Assembly: GCA_945877995.1 (NCBI GenBank)
Contig: CAMDXD010000175.1
Coordinates: 1 to 7,910, forward strand
Direction of reading: 5' to 3'
Length of the DNA stretch: 7,910 nt
DNA from: Bordetella parapertussis
Lineage (GTDB): Bacteria; Pseudomonadota; Gammaproteobacteria; Burkholderiales; CAIKXV01
A program made the translations under genes and the position numbers. Positions within the stretch are counted from its first letter, which is position 1; every line of letters begins with the position of its first letter. Shown here in pieces: positions 5,337 to 7,910 of this stretch. Under the pieces are notes generated by a model, which made no database searches, was not told the DNA's origin, and saw nothing but the letters and a program-made list of their open reading frames with translations.

Positions 5337-6518
5337 ATGGTGATCGAGATGTTGCTGAATCGCCCGGCCGAGCGCGCGCTTTGCGTGCTTGCGTTCCTGT
5401 TGTGCAGTGCCGTGGCGTCGCTGGCATCCGCGCAGCCCGGCGCGCTCCCGGTGCCGGTTGCGCCGTCGATCAACGCGAAAGCCTATGTGCTGATCGATTT
5501 CGCGACCGGGCAGGTACTGGCCTCGCAGGCGGCCGACGAACGGTTCGAGCCGGCATCGCTGACCAAGCTGATGACCGCCTACCTCACGTTCAATTCGATC
5601 CGGCAGAAGCGGCTGGTGCCGTCGCTGGCGGTGCCGGTGTCCGACCGTGCACGCAAGGCCGAGGGCTCGCGCATGTTCATCGAGCAGCGCATCCCGGTCA
5701 CCGTCGACGACCTGATGCGCGGCATGATCATCCAGTCGGGCAACGACGCCAGCATCGCGCTCGCCGAGGCGGTCGCCGGCGGCGAGGATGCATTCGCCGA
5801 TGCGATGACGCGCGAGGCACAGCGGCTCGGCATGAAGAACACGTCGATGCGCAATTCGACCGGGCTGCCCGATCCGAAGCACTACAGCACCGCCTCCGAC
5901 CTCGCGCGGCTCGCGGTGGCGATCATCCGCGACTTCCCCGAGTTCTATGCGCTGTATTCGCAGCGCGACTTCACCTACAACAAGATCAAGCAGGCAAACC
6001 GCAACCGCCTGCTCTGGCTCGATCCCTCCGTCGACGGAATGAAGACCGGCTTCACCGAAGCCGCCGGATTCTGCCTGGTCACCTCCGCGAAGCGTGGCGA
6101 GCGGCGGCTGGTGGCGGTGGTGCTCGGCGCGCCGTCCGAGAGCGCGCGTATCAGCGAGAGCCAGAAGCTGATCAACTACGGCTTCCAGTTCTTCGACAAC
6201 TTCCGCCTGTATGCGGCGCGCCAGCCGATCGCGTCGCTCGCGGTCTGGAAGGGATCCTCGCGCACCGTCGACGCGGGCTTCGAGGCCGACCTGCTCGCCA
6301 CCCTGCCGGCCGGCAGCGGCTCGCGCGTGAAGGCCAACCTCGAGAGCGTGCAGCCGCTGGTCGCTCCGATCGCGGCCGGGCAGCGGGTCGGCACGCTCAA
6401 GCTCGCGCTGGACGGCCGTCCGCTGGCAGAATATCCGGTAGTCGCCCTGCAGGAGGTGCAGGCGGCGAACATCTTCCGGCGCACGTGGGACAGCCTGCGG
6501 CTCCTGCTCAAGCAGTGA
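5337..6518 (+). CDS. dacC: D-alanyl-D-alanine carboxypeptidase (PBP5/6 type, peptidase S11)
   Basis: This 393-residue protein trims the terminal D-Ala from peptidoglycan pentapeptides in the periplasm. A signal peptide runs to about residue 32 (hydrophobic 14-29, cleavage motif A-S-A|Q). All three penicillin-binding signatures are present: S-L-T-K with nucleophile Ser74 and Lys77, S-G-N at 134-136, and K-T-G at 236-238. A beta-rich PBP5 C-terminal domain (about 291-375) is followed by an amphipathic helix (about 378-393, with R-R-T-W-D-S-L-R-L-L-L) that would anchor it to the inner membrane surface. ATG 5337 follows GGAAACCCCCCAG. An ATG at 5349 (after GATCGAG) gives an equally good signal peptide, so the start is uncertain by four codons. 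The frame stays open back to 5040 but that part overlaps argB and precedes the promoter. dacA, dacC and dacD family members cannot be told apart here. It heads a unit with the D-amino-acid aminotransferase gene. Confidence 0.93.
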   Translation: MVIEMLLNRPAERALCVLAFLLCSAVASLASAQPGALPVPVAPSINAKAYVLIDFATGQVLASQAADERFEPASLTKLMTAYLTFNSIRQKRLVPSLAVPVSDRARKAEGSRMFIEQRIPVTVDDLMRGMIIQSGNDASIALAEAVAGGEDAFADAMTREAQRLGMKNTSMRNSTGLPDPKHYSTASDLARLAVAIIRDFPEFYALYSQRDFTYNKIKQANRNRLLWLDPSVDGMKTGFTEAAGFCLVTSAKRGERRLVAVVLGAPSESARISESQKLINYGFQFFDNFRLYAARQPIASLAVWKGSSRTVDAGFEADLLATLPAGSGSRVKANLESVQPLVAPIAAGQRVGTLKLALDGRPLAEYPVVALQEVQAANIFRRTWDSLRLLLKQ

Positions 6519-6561
6519 AGGTCGCTTCGGCGATTAACGTTCCGATATCGAGGGCAAAGCG

Positions 6562-7410
6562 ATGATCGTTCACCTGAATGGCGAGTTCCTTCCGATCGAA
6601 GAGGCGAAGATCTCGCCGCTCGATCGCGGCTTCATCTTCGGCGACGGGGTCTACGAGGTAATCCCGGTCTATTCGAAGAAGCCATTCCGGATGATGGAGC
6701 ACCTGCAGCGCATGCAGCGCAGCATGGACAAGATCGGGCTGCAGAACCCGCACTCGATCGAGCGCTGGGAGGCGCTGTGCAACGAGATGATCGAGCGCTC
6801 ACCCGATCCCGACCAGGGCCTGTACATCCAGGTCACGCGCGGTGTAGCGCCGCGCGACCATGCGTTTCCGAAAGACGCGAAGCAGACGGTGTTCATGATG
6901 AGCAACCCGATGCGCAAGGCGCCGGCCGAGTGGCACACCGACGGCGCCGCTGCGATCACCGCCCGCGACGACCGCTGGTACAACAACGACATCAAGTCCA
7001 CGGCGCTGCTGGGTAACGTCCTGGCTCGGCAGAAATCGGCCGAGGTCGGCGCGGTCGAGACCATCCTTATCCGCGACGGCATGCTCACCGAGGCGTCGTC
7101 CAGCAACGTGCTGATCGTGAAGGACGGCACCATTTTCTCGCCGCCGAAGAGCAACCTGCTGCTGCCCGGCACCACGTTCGACGTCACCATCGAACTCGCG
7201 CAGAAGCACGGCATGCCGCACCAGCTGTGCCCGATCACCGAGGCCGAGTTGCGCGGCGCCGACGAGATCTGGGTCACCTCGGCCACGAAGGAAGTGCTCG
7301 CGATCACGACCCTCGACGACAAGCCCGTGGGCACTGGCAAGCCCGGCCCGGTCTGGAAGCAGATGCACGCGCACTACCAGGTGTTCAAGCGCGAGGTGAC
7401 CGGTTGCTGA
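6562..7410 (+). CDS. dat: D-amino-acid aminotransferase (fold-type IV, PLP-dependent)
   Basis: The 282-residue cytoplasmic enzyme exchanges the amino group between D-amino acids and 2-oxo acids, typically D-Ala + 2-oxoglutarate to pyruvate + D-Glu. The class IV motifs are clear: Lys145 (N-D-I-K-S-T) as the PLP Schiff-base lysine, Glu177 (L-T-E-A-S-S-S-N) for the ring nitrogen, and L-P-G-T-T at 201-205. The residues characteristic of the Bacillus D-amino-acid enzyme fall at the same numbers: Tyr31, Arg98 and His100 (the carboxylate trap, in R-G-V-A-P-R-D-H), Lys145, Glu177 and Leu201. This favours D-AAT over branched-chain aminotransferase (IlvE) or aminodeoxychorismate lyase (PabC), which share the fold. 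GAGGG lies 7 bases before ATG. It starts 43 bp after the carboxypeptidase gene, presumably in the same transcript, which suggests reuse of released D-Ala or D-Glu supply. Confidence 0.9.
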   Translation: MIVHLNGEFLPIEEAKISPLDRGFIFGDGVYEVIPVYSKKPFRMMEHLQRMQRSMDKIGLQNPHSIERWEALCNEMIERSPDPDQGLYIQVTRGVAPRDHAFPKDAKQTVFMMSNPMRKAPAEWHTDGAAAITARDDRWYNNDIKSTALLGNVLARQKSAEVGAVETILIRDGMLTEASSSNVLIVKDGTIFSPPKSNLLLPGTTFDVTIELAQKHGMPHQLCPITEAELRGADEIWVTSATKEVLAITTLDDKPVGTGKPGPVWKQMHAHYQVFKREVTGC

Positions 7411-7434
7411 TCGGACGCGCCTGGCAGGCCGACT

Positions 7435-7454
7435 CCACGGGGCATGCCCCGTGG
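7435..7454 (+). repeat. Perfect 20-bp palindrome between dat and the DUF493 gene
   Basis: CCACGGGGCA followed by its exact reverse complement TGCCCCGTGG. As RNA it would fold as an 8-bp stem (CCACGGGG/CCCCGUGG) with loop CAUG. It lies 24 bases after the dat stop and 35 bases before the DUF493 ATG. No T-run follows, so it is not a standard terminator. As DNA it could be a dimer-bound operator; as RNA an attenuator or processing/stability element. It covers a GTG (7451) that could otherwise be taken as the start of the next gene. Confidence 0.75.
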
Positions 7455-7489
7455 CGGTGAATGGCGGGCCCGGCGACGAGCGGGACGCC

Positions 7490-7768
7490 ATGCCGCATGC
7501 CGGAGCGCCGACCGACTCGCTCATCGTCTATCCGTCACCTTTTCCCGTCAAGGTGATGGGTCCGGCGGCGCCCGGGTTCGCGTCGGCGGTGATCGCGGTC
7601 GTGCAACGGCATGCCCCGGACTTCGACCCGGCGACAGCCGAGATACGCAGCAGCCGCGAGGGGAAGTACACCAGCCTGACGGCCACCGTCACCGCCACGT
7701 CGCGCGAGCAGCTCGACGCGCTGTACAAGGATCTCTGCGACCATCCGATGGTGGTGATGGTCCTGTAG
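7490..7768 (+). CDS. ybeD: DUF493 / YbeD-like protein
   Basis: This 92-residue small protein belongs to the YbeD family, which has an ACT-like alpha/beta fold; its function is not established, and any link to lipoate metabolism rests on its frequent place next to lipB. Family landmarks are visible: the opening YPSPFPVKVMG (14-24, compare FPTPFTYKVMG in E. coli YbeD), V-V-Q-R-H-A-P (37-43), S-S-R-E-G-K-Y-T-S-L (54-63), and the final D-L-C-D-H-P-M-V-V-M-V-L, which ends exactly like E. coli YbeD. ATG 7490 gives about the family length (87 in E. coli) with GAG and CGGGA upstream. The frame stays open back to a GTG at 7451, but that start lies inside the palindrome, has no ribosome site and adds residues not seen in the family. 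It is probably in one transcript with dat. Confidence 0.88.
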   Translation: MPHAGAPTDSLIVYPSPFPVKVMGPAAPGFASAVIAVVQRHAPDFDPATAEIRSSREGKYTSLTATVTATSREQLDALYKDLCDHPMVVMVL

Positions 7769-7822
7769 CCCGGTACCGCCCGACCCGTCATTCCCTTTTC
7801 CGCGTTCCCCACAGGACCTCGC

Positions 7823-7910
7823 ATGGCCAACGCAAAGAAGCGCACGCAGACCCCCGCGAAGAAATCGGCTGCAAAGAAGGTCGCCCCCAAGAAGGTCGCC
7901 CCCAAGAAGG
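7823..7910 (+). CDS. Start of a Lys/Ala/Pro-rich protein (partial, 3' end outside window)
   Basis: An ATG preceded by AGGA at 6 bases' spacing opens a frame that runs off the window after 29 codons. The visible part is very basic (12 Lys and 1 Arg in 29 residues) and contains K-K-V-A-P repeated, with no hydrophobic segment, so it is not a signal peptide. Basic tails of this kind occur in histone H1-like proteins, in small SWIB-domain proteins, in PhaF-like phasins and as extensions on other bacterial proteins; the folded part, if any, is not visible and I cannot name it. In many betaproteobacteria lipB follows the DUF493 gene, and LipB does not normally begin like this. It starts 54 bp after the DUF493 stop, with no terminator between, so co-transcription is possible. 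Confidence 0.6.
   Translation, partial: MANAKKRTQTPAKKSAAKKVAPKKVAPKK
7874..7910 (+). repeat. 15-bp in-frame tandem repeat (K-K-V-A-P)
   Basis: The unit AAGAAGGTCGCCCCC occurs at 7874-7888 and 7889-7903 without a mismatch, and a third copy begins at 7904 and reaches the window edge after 7 identical bases. Each unit encodes Lys-Lys-Val-Ala-Pro in the frame of the gene starting at 7823. Exact identity at synonymous positions points to recent duplication by slippage or unequal exchange. Confidence 0.85.

Noticed and set aside
4124..6565. 813-codon open frame on the plus strand across argB and dacC
   Set aside because: It runs antisense to argB and out of frame through dacC, both secure genes; the composition is low-complexity His/Asp/Arg/Ala with no domain.
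7451..7489. GTG start 13 codons upstream for the DUF493 protein
   Set aside because: The GTG lies inside the 20-bp palindrome, has no ribosome site, and the extra residues are not part of the YbeD family.
7771..7798. Terminator after the DUF493 gene (CGGTACCG and a later TTTT)
   Set aside because: The palindrome is only 8 bp with no loop and the T-run is 14 bases away, so it cannot act as an intrinsic terminator.

Overview
This GC-rich window carries compact housekeeping gene clusters whose content and order point to a betaproteobacterium (for example Burkholderiales or Rhodocyclales relatives). The cues are envC-ctpA-moeB on the plus strand, argB / pyrimidine 5'-nucleotidase / slmA on the minus strand, and dacC / D-amino-acid aminotransferase / DUF493 on the plus strand. 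Third codon positions are strongly G/C, so there are long antisense open frames over almost every gene; these are shadows. I see no insertion sequence, phage gene, CRISPR array, tRNA, rRNA or clear sign of recent transfer.

Left block (1-2724, plus strand): the last 76 codons of an EnvC-type divisome activator with a degenerate LytM domain, then the periplasmic carboxyl-terminal protease CtpA (S41, PDZ), then a MoeB/ThiF-type adenylyltransferase. A perfect 9-bp hairpin lies between ctpA and moeB. EnvC and CtpA both act on control of peptidoglycan hydrolysis; moeB is a metabolic passenger (sulfur-carrier activation).

Middle block (2734-5068, minus strand, so transcribed right to left): argB (arginine biosynthesis), then after 13 bp a HAD pyrimidine 5'-nucleotidase, then after about 190 bp slmA (nucleoid-occlusion TetR-fold protein). 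slmA appears to have its own promoter and a roughly 107-nt leader with a strong inverted repeat. It converges on moeB with only 9 bp between the two stop codons.

Right block (about 5306-7910, plus strand): a promoter with a good -10 box, then a D-alanyl-D-alanine carboxypeptidase (PBP5/6 type), a class IV D-amino-acid aminotransferase, a YbeD-like DUF493 protein, and the first 29 codons of a Lys/Ala/Pro-rich protein that runs off the edge. The carboxypeptidase releases D-Ala in the periplasm and the aminotransferase could turn it into pyruvate and D-Glu, so the pair may form a recycling unit. A perfect 20-bp palindrome lies between the aminotransferase and DUF493 genes.

Overall this looks like ordinary core genome. 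I found no convincing new multi-gene system. The points most worth a second look are the changed FtsZ-contact positions of SlmA, the dacC-dat pairing, the non-coding inverted repeats, and the Lys-rich repeat protein at the right edge.
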